Part shown: positions 54,230-63,051 of the stretch, piece by piece | How the letters are laid out: each line of letters begins with the position of its first letter | Position numbering within the stretch: position 1 is the stretch's first letter | Source of the DNA: JAHEZL01 sp046074525 | GTDB lineage: Bacteria > Bacteroidota > Bacteroidia > Flavobacteriales_C > GCA-002722245 | Assembly: GCA_046074525.1 (NCBI GenBank) | Contig: JBJTOK010000043.1 | Span: 198,842 to 262,841, forward strand | Direction of reading: 5' to 3' | DNA length: 64,000 bases | Notes under the pieces: generated by a model | Databases searched by the model: none | The model's input: the letters and a program-made list of their open reading frames with translations, nothing else | What the model was told of the DNA's origin: nothing | Program-made: the position numbers and the translations under genes

Positions 54230-54260
54230 CAAATGTATATTTTATGTGTATAACTGTCAA
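54230..54260 (-). promoter_or_regulatory. Promoter of the giant T9SS gene
   Basis: TTGACAG (minus strand, TTG at 54260-54258), 20 bases, then TACATTTG (54237-54230), an exact TAnnTTTG. Transcription would start near 54223, 21 bases before the TTG start at 54202, which rules out the earlier TTG at 54232. Confidence 0.65.
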
Positions 54261-54394
54261 TGAAAATAAGAGTTTCTACTTAGATCGTTTTAATGAAATA
54301 GACGAAAGGGTCTTATTTCGCGATAAACGGGCCTTATATCCTGGTGTTTGCAATAATTTGTATCTGCTTTATTAACAAGAGCAAGTTATTAAGA

Positions 54395-55282
54395 TCATCC
54401 TATTTTAACTGAGGTCATGGTGAGCGATCCACCCACGGCCTTATCGTTAAAAAAAGAGGTTGTTTCCTTCTCGTCCTGGAGTCCTAAAGTGTATAGTAAG
54501 GGGTAATAGTGATCAGGTGTAGGGATAGCCAGTGTGGCCGCTTTGCTGAGGTTTTGATAATTGATGAGTGCAGCATGGCTGCGCTGACTGATATTGTTTT
54601 TAAAGATTTCGTTGAGCTCCAGCGCCCAATCGAAACCAAAGCCTTGCGGCTCATTCAATCGTTTGAAATCCACCATGCCGAGATTGTGCACCATGTTACC
54701 GCTTCCTATGATGAGCACGCCTTTCTCGCGCAGGGCAGCCAGTTCTTTAGCGAGATCGTAATGGAACTGCGGATTTTTGTAGTAATCGATACTCAGCTGC
54801 AAAACAGGAATATTGGCCTCGGGATACATTTGCTTCACAATGCTCCAGGTGCCGTGATCCAGCCCCCATTCGTGATCCAGCCCCACAGCAGTACTTTTCA
54901 CCAGTGTTTGTGTATCCTTTGCCAGTTGCGGATTTCCCGGTGCGGGATATTGCACATCAAAGAGCTCTTTCGGGAAACCACCGAAATCATGGATGGTTTC
55001 GGGTTTGTCCATAGCCGTAATGAATGTACCGCGGGTAAGCCAATGTGCAGAAATACACAAAACCGCTACAGGCTGGGGAATTTCTTTTGCGAGTTTTTGC
55101 CATTGCAGAGAAAACTCGTTGCTTTCAATGGCGTTCATGGGGGAGCCGTGGCCGACGAATAACACCGGCATCTTCGCTGTTTTTGGCAGCTCATCAGATA
55201 ATTTTGATAGTTCCCTCAGATTCATAAAACTGGCTGCTAAGGGCAGGAGAGCGATGGATTTAATAAAGCTCTTCCTGTCCAT
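54395..55282 (-). CDS. ygiD: YgiD/LigB-type extradiol dioxygenase (4,5-DOPA dioxygenase family)
   Basis: A 295-residue LigB-family protein: Zn/Fe ligands in VGHGSP, ISAHWL and TPDHYYP, with 'IGSGNMVHNLG' also typical of the YgiD group. Family members open catechol rings such as DOPA; the natural substrate is not known. An N-terminal 20-residue segment looks like a signal or membrane anchor. It lies three bases after a cytochrome gene. Confidence 0.85.
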   Translation of the reverse strand: MDRKSFIKSIALLPLAASFMNLRELSKLSDELPKTAKMPVLFVGHGSPMNAIESNEFSLQWQKLAKEIPQPVAVLCISAHWLTRGTFITAMDKPETIHDFGGFPKELFDVQYPAPGNPQLAKDTQTLVKSTAVGLDHEWGLDHGTWSIVKQMYPEANIPVLQLSIDYYKNPQFHYDLAKELAALREKGVLIIGSGNMVHNLGMVDFKRLNEPQGFGFDWALELNEIFKNNISQRSHAALINYQNLSKAATLAIPTPDHYYPLLYTLGLQDEKETTSFFNDKAVGGSLTMTSVKIG

Positions 55283-55285
55283 ATA

Positions 55286-55612
55286 TTATTTTTGGGTGGC
55301 GCCACTCATGGTCACCACATATTTCAATATCAACTCTTCGGTTTTGGCATCCACCTTTGCTTTTTTAGCCATTGGCGGTACTTCTTTTCTCCACTGTGCT
55401 TCGGTAAATTTCACCGGATTTTTGAGTCCGTGGCATTTTCCGCAGTTGGCTTCATAAGCCGTTTTTCCCTGATTGAGTTCGTTGAGTGTAAGTCCTGTGA
55501 ATATTTTTGCACCTCTGTCTACATCACTCTGCGCCGGAGCAGAAACAACTACTTTGGATGCACCGCAGGCTGCGAGTACTACTACTGATAAGAGAACGAT
55601 AATTTTCTTCAT
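55286..55612 (-). CDS. Small cytochrome c lipoprotein
   Basis: A 108-residue lipoprotein from the ATG at 55612 (lipobox VLAAC), with haem motif ANCGKCHG (CX2CH) and a likely axial Met in 'EVPPMAKK'. The upstream start (55660) would place 16 extra residues before the signal peptide. It is probably an electron donor in the periplasm and is co-transcribed with the dioxygenase. Confidence 0.85.
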   Translation of the reverse strand: MKKIIVLLSVVVLAACGASKVVVSAPAQSDVDRGAKIFTGLTLNELNQGKTAYEANCGKCHGLKNPVKFTEAQWRKEVPPMAKKAKVDAKTEELILKYVVTMSGATQK

Positions 55613-55692
55613 TACAATATATTTTTGAGCAAGTTTAATTGATATTAATTGTATAGACAAATAATTTTTGGGATTTAACTTTCTTTTGGAGA

Positions 55693-56367
55693 TCAGTAGA
55701 TCGTGTGAGAGAAATTAAAACCGATAACATATTTATCTAAAGGGTAATTGATCTGGTAATTATCTTCATATAAAAAGTAAAGCGACACGTCGTTCACTTT
55801 GTTGAGCTCATAGGAAAATCCAGCGTAGTAGCGACTTCTGTTCGACAGGTATTTGTCGGGGCCGGAGAGGTTGACATAAATCTCATAAGATAGGAATGGA
55901 TCGAGAGTACTGCCGGATTTGTATTTCAAAGTAAAACGATTGCGTTCGGTGAACGAAGGAATTAGTCCGTTTTCACTGGTGTGCACATCGCGGTATTCCA
56001 TTTCCATCCTACAGCGGTAAGAAAGTCGGAAATCACCTAACGATTTTTTTGCCTCTGCATCAAAGCGGAACTGATGTTTGGGAAGAAAGTAGTCGGGACG
56101 CACTTTCCGCTCCACAAAATTATAGTAAGCACTGGCCGAAAAATACTTGTTGAAGCGGTAAGTCCCGCCAAGATTAATGCGGGCACTGGACACGTCCAAA
56201 GCATTTTCTGTGAGCTTTACTCTCATACCGGCACGGGCGCTCCATCTGGCAGTAAACTTCTTTTCAAAGGAAACACTCCCCCACACCTGGAAATCCTCAC
56301 TTTGCGAGAAAGCTTGAAAAGGTGCTGCTAGAAGTAGAAGGGTTAATATGTTGAGGATGTTTTTCAA
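55693..56367 (-). CDS. DUF2490 outer-membrane protein
   Basis: A 224-residue protein with a signal peptide (FQAFSQS) and a full-length beta-barrel-like body matching DUF2490: 'WGSVSFEKKFTARWSARAG', 'SYRCRMEMEYR' and a terminal 'NFSHTIY'. It closes the CotH operon and is four bases after the DUF4956 gene. It is probably an outer-membrane pore or assembly factor for the exported product. Confidence 0.85.
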   Translation of the reverse strand: MKNILNILTLLLLAAPFQAFSQSEDFQVWGSVSFEKKFTARWSARAGMRVKLTENALDVSSARINLGGTYRFNKYFSASAYYNFVERKVRPDYFLPKHQFRFDAEAKKSLGDFRLSYRCRMEMEYRDVHTSENGLIPSFTERNRFTLKYKSGSTLDPFLSYEIYVNLSGPDKYLSNRSRYYAGFSYELNKVNDVSLYFLYEDNYQINYPLDKYVIGFNFSHTIY

Positions 56368-56370
56368 AGT

Positions 56371-57141
56371 TTATTTTTCGTCGCCATCGGTGCTGGAAGG
56401 CACTATTTGCGAAGCCCCTTCATCTTCGTAATAATATATTTTTACTGAAATGGAATCGGTCACAAAATTGATTTTTTCAATGCTGATTTTATGAATATTA
56501 AAACCTGTTTTATTCTTGAGATCATCGATGAGTTCCTGTTGTTTTTCAGGCTTCACCAAATGAATATTGTCGTATTGGATGATGCGGGAAAATTCTTTTT
56601 TACCGAATATGTTTCCTTCCAGCAGGTACACCAGCAGCAACACGGCAAAGTTGACCAGACAGAGCTCCAGTGCCGAGAGTTTGCTCACGGCAGTGATGAG
56701 TCCGATGGCAATAACAATAAACAAATACGTCATGTCCTTCGCCGAAATATTTTCTGTTCGGTAGCGCAGCATAGAGAAAACAGCAAATAAACCGAAGGCG
56801 GCGCCCATCCCTATATCTACTTTATTGAGAAAAAAGGTGATGAAAAAAATCATGATGTTGAAGGAGATATAGGTGAGGAACAACTCTTTTCTTCTGTAAT
56901 TCCTGTAGTAGATGAATCCTACCAAAACCAGCACCGACACAACATCTATAGCCAAACGGGCAAAAAATTTCTTACTCAGCTTTTCTATTTTTCCACTGAA
57001 GAAATATTCATTTTTCTTTTTCTCCTTGTAAGAATATTCTTCGTGAGAGTTGTCTTCTTCAGGAGCGTCCTCGGCCTGAAGAAATAATGGAGTGGCAAGG
57101 AAAAACAGGGCGAGTAAGGATAGTTTAAGTTTAAGCAGCAT
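56371..57141 (-). CDS. DUF4956 membrane protein
   Basis: A 256-residue protein with about five membrane helices after an N-terminal signal-like segment and a charged loop. The core 'GMGAAFGLFAVFSMLRYRTE' and 'SAKDMTYLFIVIAIGLI' fit DUF4956. A C-terminal cytoplasmic domain follows. DUF4956 genes sit beside VTC-domain and CotH genes in many bacteria. Its start overlaps the VTC gene by 11 bases, so the two are coupled. It may be the export channel or regulator for polyphosphate; this is inference. Confidence 0.85.
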   Translation of the reverse strand: MLLKLKLSLLALFFLATPLFLQAEDAPEEDNSHEEYSYKEKKKNEYFFSGKIEKLSKKFFARLAIDVVSVLVLVGFIYYRNYRRKELFLTYISFNIMIFFITFFLNKVDIGMGAAFGLFAVFSMLRYRTENISAKDMTYLFIVIAIGLITAVSKLSALELCLVNFAVLLLVYLLEGNIFGKKEFSRIIQYDNIHLVKPEKQQELIDDLKNKTGFNIHKISIEKINFVTDSISVKIYYYEDEGASQIVPSSTDGDEK

Positions 57142-57883
57142 AATTGATTTTATGGATAAGGTTTATTTTTTTCTTGAAGTTATTTTTTTTCACGGCATCG
57201 AAGAGCAAGCCCACCGCCATACAGTATTTACTGATGGAACCGCGACGGATTCTTTCCTTTTTCATGATCTGGATAAAAGGAGAGGAAGCCGATTTTTCCT
57301 GTTTCAGTTCAGCAATCACAATGTTGGGAAGAGCAACTTCTTTTTCTTCGGATTTAAAATGCAGATTGATATCAATGGTTAAGCGCTCTTTGGAAGCGGT
57401 GTTCACTAAGGTGATGCGTGTGCAATTCGACCATAATTTAGGCTGAAGGGCTGCGGCTTCCAACGGACTTTTCTCGGCCAGGAAAGAGGTGGATTCACTT
57501 CCAATTTCCTTTTCAATTTCGGGCAGAGGGATGCGGTTTTTGATGGTTCTTCCCTTGTTGTTTTTTTTCTTGATTTCGAAAAAATTCAAAGCCGATTCAA
57601 CATATTTCCGTGAGCGGACTTTATAGCGCGTTGCCTTGCCCTGGTGATGATCGAGATAAAGTTGAAAATCGCTGGTATCGAAGTACAAAGTTTCGTAACG
57701 GTTGAAAATCTCGTCATTGATTTTCAAAACACGGTATTCGGGTGGTAACTGACGCAAAACGTCGGCCAATTGTTTGGCGTGAAACACAAACTTTTTGTCG
57801 GTGCGGTCCATTAGTTTTACACCGTCCATTTCCTGCAGGGAAATAGAAGAGAAAGCAGTCAGTATTTTTTCAATATCACTCAT
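57131..57883 (-). CDS. VTC-domain polyphosphate polymerase
   Basis: A 250-residue protein with the VTC triphosphate-tunnel fold: 'RYETLYFDTSDFQLYLDHH', then RYKVRSRKY, 'FFEIKKKNNKGRTIKNR' and 'VIAELKQE', giving the basic and acidic residues that line the tunnel and bind metal and ATP. It is about the size of bacterial stand-alone VTC domains. Known VTC proteins make polyphosphate from ATP. It is fourth in the CotH operon, next to the DUF4956 gene. Confidence 0.9.
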   Translation of the reverse strand: MSDIEKILTAFSSISLQEMDGVKLMDRTDKKFVFHAKQLADVLRQLPPEYRVLKINDEIFNRYETLYFDTSDFQLYLDHHQGKATRYKVRSRKYVESALNFFEIKKKNNKGRTIKNRIPLPEIEKEIGSESTSFLAEKSPLEAAALQPKLWSNCTRITLVNTASKERLTIDINLHFKSEEKEVALPNIVIAELKQEKSASSPFIQIMKKERIRRGSISKYCMAVGLLFDAVKKNNFKKKINLIHKINYAA

Positions 57884-58471
57884 CTAGTAGAACTCGTAAG
57901 TGTATTTTTTAATAGTGATTAATTTGTTCCTTGAATCGTACGTTTTCTTCTCGCTTTTCAATCCCTTGGCATTGAAGGCCACTACTTCTTTCTTGATCAC
58001 TTTTCCTTCGCTGTCGTAAGTGGTTTCAAGGACGCGTTCGCCCTGACTGTTGTACTCGTACACCTCGCGCTTAATGACTTTTGTAGTGTTTCCTTCGTAA
58101 TGGACTTCTTCAGACTTATCGCCTTGCGCATTGTATTTGTAGCTTACTCTTTTATTCACCGTTAGGGCTGCATTCTCCTTGGTTTTGTACTCGTACTTTT
58201 CTGTTTTTTTACCCTCCTTGTTGTATGTGGTGCTTTCCTTTTTTTTCAGTGTACCATCGGGATTGTTTACAGTAACAGAGGTTTCCTTTCCCTCTTTGTT
58301 GTAGGTAGTCACTGATTCCACATAAGTAATTTCCTTTCCGTTTATTGTTGCGGTAACAGTTTCGGTGGCGGATTTGATGTTGTATTTCTTTACATCTTTT
58401 TTGCTTTGAGCCCATGCCGAGCCCGCTAAAAGTGAAATAAAAAGACAAAGGTATAATGAACGCAAATGCAT
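57884..58471 (-). CDS. Secreted YD-like repeat protein
   Basis: A 195-residue protein with a signal peptide (LLAGSAWAQS) and about six short repeats such as 'TTYNKEGKKTEKYEYK' and 'EVYEYNSQGERVLET', similar in style to the lipoprotein at 39900. It is soluble, Lys/Glu-rich and likely periplasmic or surface-bound. It lies between the lipoprotein and VTC genes (stop next to the VTC start), so it belongs to the operon. Function is unknown. Confidence 0.65.
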   Translation of the reverse strand: MHLRSLYLCLFISLLAGSAWAQSKKDVKKYNIKSATETVTATINGKEITYVESVTTYNKEGKETSVTVNNPDGTLKKKESTTYNKEGKKTEKYEYKTKENAALTVNKRVSYKYNAQGDKSEEVHYEGNTTKVIKREVYEYNSQGERVLETTYDSEGKVIKKEVVAFNAKGLKSEKKTYDSRNKLITIKKYTYEFY

Positions 58472-58478
58472 AAAAAGC

Positions 58479-58889
58479 TTATTTAATAATGGAAATATCA
58501 GGAACTACAACGGTTTCGTAATTAGTGGAAATCTTGACCTCAGCAATGACGGCTACCGCCGGAGCGTTGGTGTTGACGTTGTATTTGTAAGCACCCGTGG
58601 AATCACGCGAATATGCGTACACCTTGTAATTTCCGGGTCTCAGGTATTTGAATTCATAGTAACCATCGTAGTTGGTATTCTGGTTGTCGCTGTAAGTGAC
58701 CTGATCGCCGTAAATGATGTACACATCTTCTTCGGGGGCGTAGCCTTCGGCATTGACTGCCGTAATGTTTTTGTTATAAATTTTGGCGTACACTTTTCCT
58801 CGTATGGAAGAGGTGCCTCCTTCTCCTTCGCTTTTGCTGCATGAAAGACAAAAAAAGATCAGTGCGGAAAAAAGAATTCTGTTAGTCAT
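58479..58889 (-). CDS. Lipoprotein with carboxypeptidase-regulatory-like fold
   Basis: A 136-residue lipoprotein (lipobox FFCLSC) with a single Ig/CarboxypepD_reg-like beta-sandwich: 'IRGKVYAKI', 'YDGYYEFKYLRPGNYKVYAY'. The 'GYYEF-LRPGNYKVYAY' signature is usual for this fold in Bacteroidota. It lies nine bases after the CotH gene. Function is unknown, but it may be an exported scaffold. Confidence 0.7.
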   Translation of the reverse strand: MTNRILFSALIFFCLSCSKSEGEGGTSSIRGKVYAKIYNKNITAVNAEGYAPEEDVYIIYGDQVTYSDNQNTNYDGYYEFKYLRPGNYKVYAYSRDSTGAYKYNVNTNAPAVAVIAEVKISTNYETVVVPDISIIK

Positions 58890-58898
58890 AGAGGAAAA

Positions 58899-61748
58899 TC
58901 AATGATTGAATTTAATTAAATTCTGTGTGAGCACGCTCTGCCCGCTGTTTAATTTTACCAGGTAAAGGCCGCTTTCCAGTGAAGAAATATCCACCTGCGT
59001 ATTTCCGTTGGCGTTGACCTGAGCGGAATAAACACTTTGTCCGAGTGTAGAATAAATGTTGATAACACTGGATTCTCCGCTGTTTCCGGCAATGTCAATG
59101 TTGAGTAATGAAGCGGCAGGATTTGGATATAAGCGCATAAAAACCTGTTCTTCGTGTGTTATACCAACAGGAGAAATATCATCTTTTCCGGGAGAACCAC
59201 CGTTATTGAAATAAGAGATTCTCCATTGCGCGGCAACATTCTGATCGCCCGTAGGATTGATATCCATGGGCACCAACGACGGCCCGAAGCCATCGGCCGC
59301 TATCGGCCATGGCAGTGAATCGCCGTAAGATACAAAGGCAATGGTATCGCCATTGGCGTAGCTCAGCAACACGTTTTCGCCACCGTCTTTCAGGTCGCCA
59401 TGGTAATTATCAAAAGCCTTGAAACCGTATTTGCTTTCAAAAGCAGAAGATTTGTTGGCAAGCACGATGAATGCGCCGGGTGCCAAAACATCACCGTCAT
59501 GGAAATCATAGTAAATTCCGTCGCTGAAAGACATGGCTGTAAGGTTCACTGTGGTGTTTCCCGTATTCTTGATTTCTATGAATTCATAGTCTTTTCCCGG
59601 ATTATTGATGTCGGGAGAAACAGGGTGGTAATGTATCTCGGTGATCTTGATGTTGGCAAAAGAAGTGGGTGTATAAATCAGCAACTCATGCAATGCACTC
59701 CAGTTGGTGCCATCAAGCACACGCGCTTTCAGTCGGCATTCGTTATTTATGGTAAGCAAACCGTTATTGCTTATGCTGAGTGCTTTGCTGGAAACCGATT
59801 TATCGGGCATGCGCGGATCGGAACCATCAAGTGTATAATAAATTGTTCCGTTTGAATTCGGATTGTTGAACTTGATTTGTCCGCCTGCATTGATCTTGAA
59901 AACGGAAGTCTGGATGGTAACAGAGTTATTGGAATACAAAGGAGGTTCGATAGACCGGTATAATCCTTCAGTCTTCAGTTGGTTCAGCAAAATAGCACCA
60001 CGATAAGGGAAATAATTATCGAGGATGTTATTGACTTCTTTCAGCCAGTCGTCCTGTTTGGTGCGTGGCGGATTGGTTTTAGAATCGCCCCAGCGTGCCG
60101 ATTCGGCAATAACAGCGGTTTCAATTTCCCTGGCGCGGGCGCTGAAAATTTTGCGCAGGTTCGGCTCTGTCATTTTACCGTCATTGTAAAAATGTTTGTA
60201 CACATGATCGGCAAAGCGGATGCGGTAATTGGCATTTGATGAGAGTTTGTAATGCAGCCATTGCGGGTGAAATTTCGCAAAACCATTTACCGTCATTTCA
60301 CCTGTTGTGCCAATATTTACACGATTTTCGTTGATGCCATCACCTGCATTTCCTGGTGCTACGAGCAGGGTATGTTCGGCGTCGTGAGAGATGAATTTAA
60401 ATCCATTTTTCTTTTTACGGTTGTAGATGGCGTAAAAATTATTCGGCCCATCATTATCTAAAAATTCCGATACCGGAGCATCTACATTTCCGCCATAAAA
60501 AATAATCAGCATGTAATCGATGAGGTTATCAATATCTACCAGCACCGGCAGTGCAGTATCTCTTTTCCCTGTTGCATCGAGGCCTTGCAGTTTGTAGTAA
60601 TTCGCGTCGGTGGCAAAGCCTTGCTGACAAAGGTTCCATACACTCATCCATGCATCGGTAGTGCCATCCGTTGCTTCAATTACATAACCGCTGGAAGTCT
60701 CTACCTTAATGACATCGTAATCTTCTTTGTCGCCGCCGAAGTACGACTCCCCGAAGCTTGCCGATGGTCGCTCCTCTGTTTGGTAAATGCCCCAGTACAT
60801 GCCGTTGATGTACAAATGATAAAAATGTCCGCGGGTATGTGGCTGTCCGAGTTCGCCCTGCAAATCGCCATTGAAAATATCGCGGATCATGACGCCGCGT
60901 GTATCGCCGTAATAGCTCCATGAATAATTTTGCGCGCAGCGCAGATCAATCTTGTCGAACTCATCCACACCATCGTCGCCAAACAGTGGAAATTCAAGCT
61001 TTGAAGCACCATAGCCCGATTTAAAGAAGAGTCGGAAACCATGTTTCGGATTCGACGGTTCGCGACTGTATCCTCCCCTGATGCGCAATCCTGCTTCAAT
61101 CTGGAATCCTTCCGATTTGTCGGGATGAATCAATTCTACCGATGCTTCTCTTTCCCAGCTTTTGCCGTCCATCTTGGCATTGACATAAATGCCGGTGTCT
61201 TTATTGAACAAACTCCCATTGGAGGTGATCACCGACAAAGTAGGAATGGAGAGCAGTGCGTCATCGATGGAATCTTTGTAAGCACTGCTGTTCGTAACCT
61301 TAGTATCCATATTGTAATCGATGATTTGCTGGTTGATAGGGGATGCAGCAGGCCATACTGAACCGTTGGGAAAGCTTTGTGTTTTTACATTAGAGATAAA
61401 AATAAAGGTGCGGCTCACCGGCACATTGAATACATTGCCGGTTTTTATAGTTGCCCTCAATACAACACCTGGTGTTTTATCGCGACCAACATTACTTGTT
61501 GGATCAATGTAAATAGTAAAAGGAGTGGTTTTTGCAACCGCTGTTCCCGATACTCTCGGATCACTGCCATCGAGCGTGTAATAAACGCTGCTTCCTGCTA
61601 CAGTAGCCGAAAGGGATAAATTGAAAGGAGAAGTGAAAAAACCGCTTTTCTCGTTGAATTGCAGTTCATTTACAGGTTGAGCGGATAGTGATCCGGTACT
61701 TAAAATAAAAGACAGGCCAATCCATAAAACTTGTAAGGTTTTCTTCAT
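58899..61748 (-). CDS. T9SS-secreted CotH kinase with lamin-tail domain
   Basis: A 949-residue protein: signal peptide (LSTGSLSAQP, about 23), a chitobiase/Fn3-associated module (about 30-110; 'YTLDGSDPRVS'), a CotH kinase domain (about 155-585, with 'RIRGGYSREPSNPKHGFRL' and the key HDAEHT around D456), a second Fn3-associated module (about 610-690), a lamin-tail domain (about 700-800, 'ITEIHYHPVSPD') and a T9SS sorting domain from 'MRLYPNPAAS' (about 870). CotH kinases are secreted protein kinases known from spore coats and fungal/bacterial exported proteins. It heads a six-gene operon. Confidence 0.9.
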   Translation of the reverse strand: MKKTLQVLWIGLSFILSTGSLSAQPVNELQFNEKSGFFTSPFNLSLSATVAGSSVYYTLDGSDPRVSGTAVAKTTPFTIYIDPTSNVGRDKTPGVVLRATIKTGNVFNVPVSRTFIFISNVKTQSFPNGSVWPAASPINQQIIDYNMDTKVTNSSAYKDSIDDALLSIPTLSVITSNGSLFNKDTGIYVNAKMDGKSWEREASVELIHPDKSEGFQIEAGLRIRGGYSREPSNPKHGFRLFFKSGYGASKLEFPLFGDDGVDEFDKIDLRCAQNYSWSYYGDTRGVMIRDIFNGDLQGELGQPHTRGHFYHLYINGMYWGIYQTEERPSASFGESYFGGDKEDYDVIKVETSSGYVIEATDGTTDAWMSVWNLCQQGFATDANYYKLQGLDATGKRDTALPVLVDIDNLIDYMLIIFYGGNVDAPVSEFLDNDGPNNFYAIYNRKKKNGFKFISHDAEHTLLVAPGNAGDGINENRVNIGTTGEMTVNGFAKFHPQWLHYKLSSNANYRIRFADHVYKHFYNDGKMTEPNLRKIFSARAREIETAVIAESARWGDSKTNPPRTKQDDWLKEVNNILDNYFPYRGAILLNQLKTEGLYRSIEPPLYSNNSVTIQTSVFKINAGGQIKFNNPNSNGTIYYTLDGSDPRMPDKSVSSKALSISNNGLLTINNECRLKARVLDGTNWSALHELLIYTPTSFANIKITEIHYHPVSPDINNPGKDYEFIEIKNTGNTTVNLTAMSFSDGIYYDFHDGDVLAPGAFIVLANKSSAFESKYGFKAFDNYHGDLKDGGENVLLSYANGDTIAFVSYGDSLPWPIAADGFGPSLVPMDINPTGDQNVAAQWRISYFNNGGSPGKDDISPVGITHEEQVFMRLYPNPAASLLNIDIAGNSGESSVINIYSTLGQSVYSAQVNANGNTQVDISSLESGLYLVKLNSGQSVLTQNLIKFNH

Positions 61749-61787
61749 AGTGTAAGGTTAGGTTAGATAATGCGTGTGCCCTTCGAA

Positions 61788-61818
61788 TTAAGATAGAAAA
61801 GGATTTCGATCTGACCAA
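61788..61818 (-). promoter_or_regulatory. Possible promoter of the CotH operon
   Basis: TTG (61818-61816) followed by 20 bases and TATCTTAA (61795-61788), which fits TAnnTTTG at four of six fixed positions. It lies 40 bases upstream of the CotH ATG. Confidence 0.35.
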
Positions 61819-61870
61819 AAAAAAATGCAGTGCCAGAGAAGTTTCCTGAAATCTTTTAATTTAGATTCCC

Positions 61871-62539
61871 ATGAGAATACAGTATTTACAGCACGTTGCT
61901 TTTGAAGGACTTGGATTTATTGAAGACTGGGCCCTTGCCAAAGGCCACTCGCTGACTTCCACTAAATTTTATGAAGCGCATATTTTGCCTGATCTGTCTT
62001 CATTTGATTGGCTGATCATTATGGGCGGACCGATGGGTGTTTATGATGAAGAAAAATTTTCATGGCTCGCTGCCGAGAAAGCGTTGATCCGATCGGCAAT
62101 TGATGCCGGCAAAACAGTTGTTGGTATTTGTTTAGGTGCGCAGCTCATCGCTGAAGTACTCGGCGCAAAAGTATATCCCAATAAATTCAAGGAAATAGGC
62201 TGGTTTCCGATACAGCGCTCAGCGAATTCGGATTTACTTCCGGATAATTTTACTGTTTTCCACTGGCACGGTGATACCTTCGATTTACCTGAAGGGGCCT
62301 ATCGTTTGGCGGAAACAGCGGCATGTAAAAACCAGGCGTTTATTTACAAAGAAAAAGTGCTTGCGCTTCAATTTCACCTTGAAGCAACACCTTTCACCTT
62401 GCAGCAAATGGTGCAACAAGGCAAGGATGAATTGCTGACTGCACCCTATATTCAAACAGAAAAACAGATGTTGGAAGGAGAGCGTTATTGTGCTGCAGGA
62501 AATAAGGTCATGGCTGGGCTTTTGGATCTTTTGTCCTGA
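61871..62539 (+). CDS. Class I glutamine amidotransferase-like protein
   Basis: A 222-residue GATase: nucleophile Cys in VVGICLGAQLIAEVLG, catalytic His-Glu in QFHLEATP, and 'IIMGGPMGVYDEE' from the oxyanion region. It is stand-alone, as in GMP-synthase-like GATases and possible gamma-glutamyl hydrolases. The partner synthase, if any, is not adjacent. It is divergent from the CotH operon. Confidence 0.9.
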   Translation: MRIQYLQHVAFEGLGFIEDWALAKGHSLTSTKFYEAHILPDLSSFDWLIIMGGPMGVYDEEKFSWLAAEKALIRSAIDAGKTVVGICLGAQLIAEVLGAKVYPNKFKEIGWFPIQRSANSDLLPDNFTVFHWHGDTFDLPEGAYRLAETAACKNQAFIYKEKVLALQFHLEATPFTLQQMVQQGKDELLTAPYIQTEKQMLEGERYCAAGNKVMAGLLDLLS

Positions 62540-62602
62540 TGTTTCATGTTTGATATCCCTCCTGCTAACACACCAATGCCCTCGCACTAGCCTTTTAGTA
62601 TA

Positions 62603-62776
62603 GGTGATGACCCCAGTTAATGCACGTCAAGGATTTACGTACGTATGAGCCGCAATGCTTGCGGCTGTAGTGTGGTCGACATGCGGTCCAATGAAGGGGA
62701 TTTTAACCATTCAATAGCCGCAAGCATTGCGGCTACGTACGTAAATCCTTGTCTTACCTTAATCTTGGTCATCACC
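62603..62776. repeat. Composite palindromic repeat, copy B
   Basis: A complete 174-base structure. The outer inverted repeats run from GGTGATGACC (62603) to GGTCATCACC (ends 62776), with inner matching segment GGATTTACGTACGT (62631-62644) against ACGTACGTAAATCC (62735-62748). Inside are two 19-base near-palindromes at 62648-62666 and 62716-62734. The whole could fold as a long hairpin with two side hairpins. The left arms are complete here, unlike copy A. Confidence 0.8.
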
Positions 62777-62888
62777 CTTTCTAATGGAAGAGTGCGGAGG
62801 CAAGAGGGTTTTATATTCTCTATTTTTTCACTGATTAAGTTTCGGAACTTTAGCAAAAGAACCTATATTTGCCCTGTTCTTTCAATTA

Positions 62889-62963
<75 letters not shown>

Positions 62964-62970
62964 CATCAAT

Positions 62971-63012
62971 AAAATAAGGGCTTTCAGAAGATTCTGGAAG
63001 CCCTTATTTTTT
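62971..63012. terminator. Bidirectional-type terminator after tRNA-Ala
   Basis: A long stem AAATAAGGGCTT with AAGCCCTTATTT, extended by an inner TCAGAA/TTCTGG pairing, followed by T's. Confidence 0.8.
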
Positions 63013-63051
63013 AGCTTGGGTACAACATAGGTACAACAATTAGCCGATTTG

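Noticed and set aside
54232..54394. Intergenic hairpin near 54310
   Set aside because: Only a short AT-rich pairing with no T run is visible; nothing can be supported beyond the promoter at 54230-54260.
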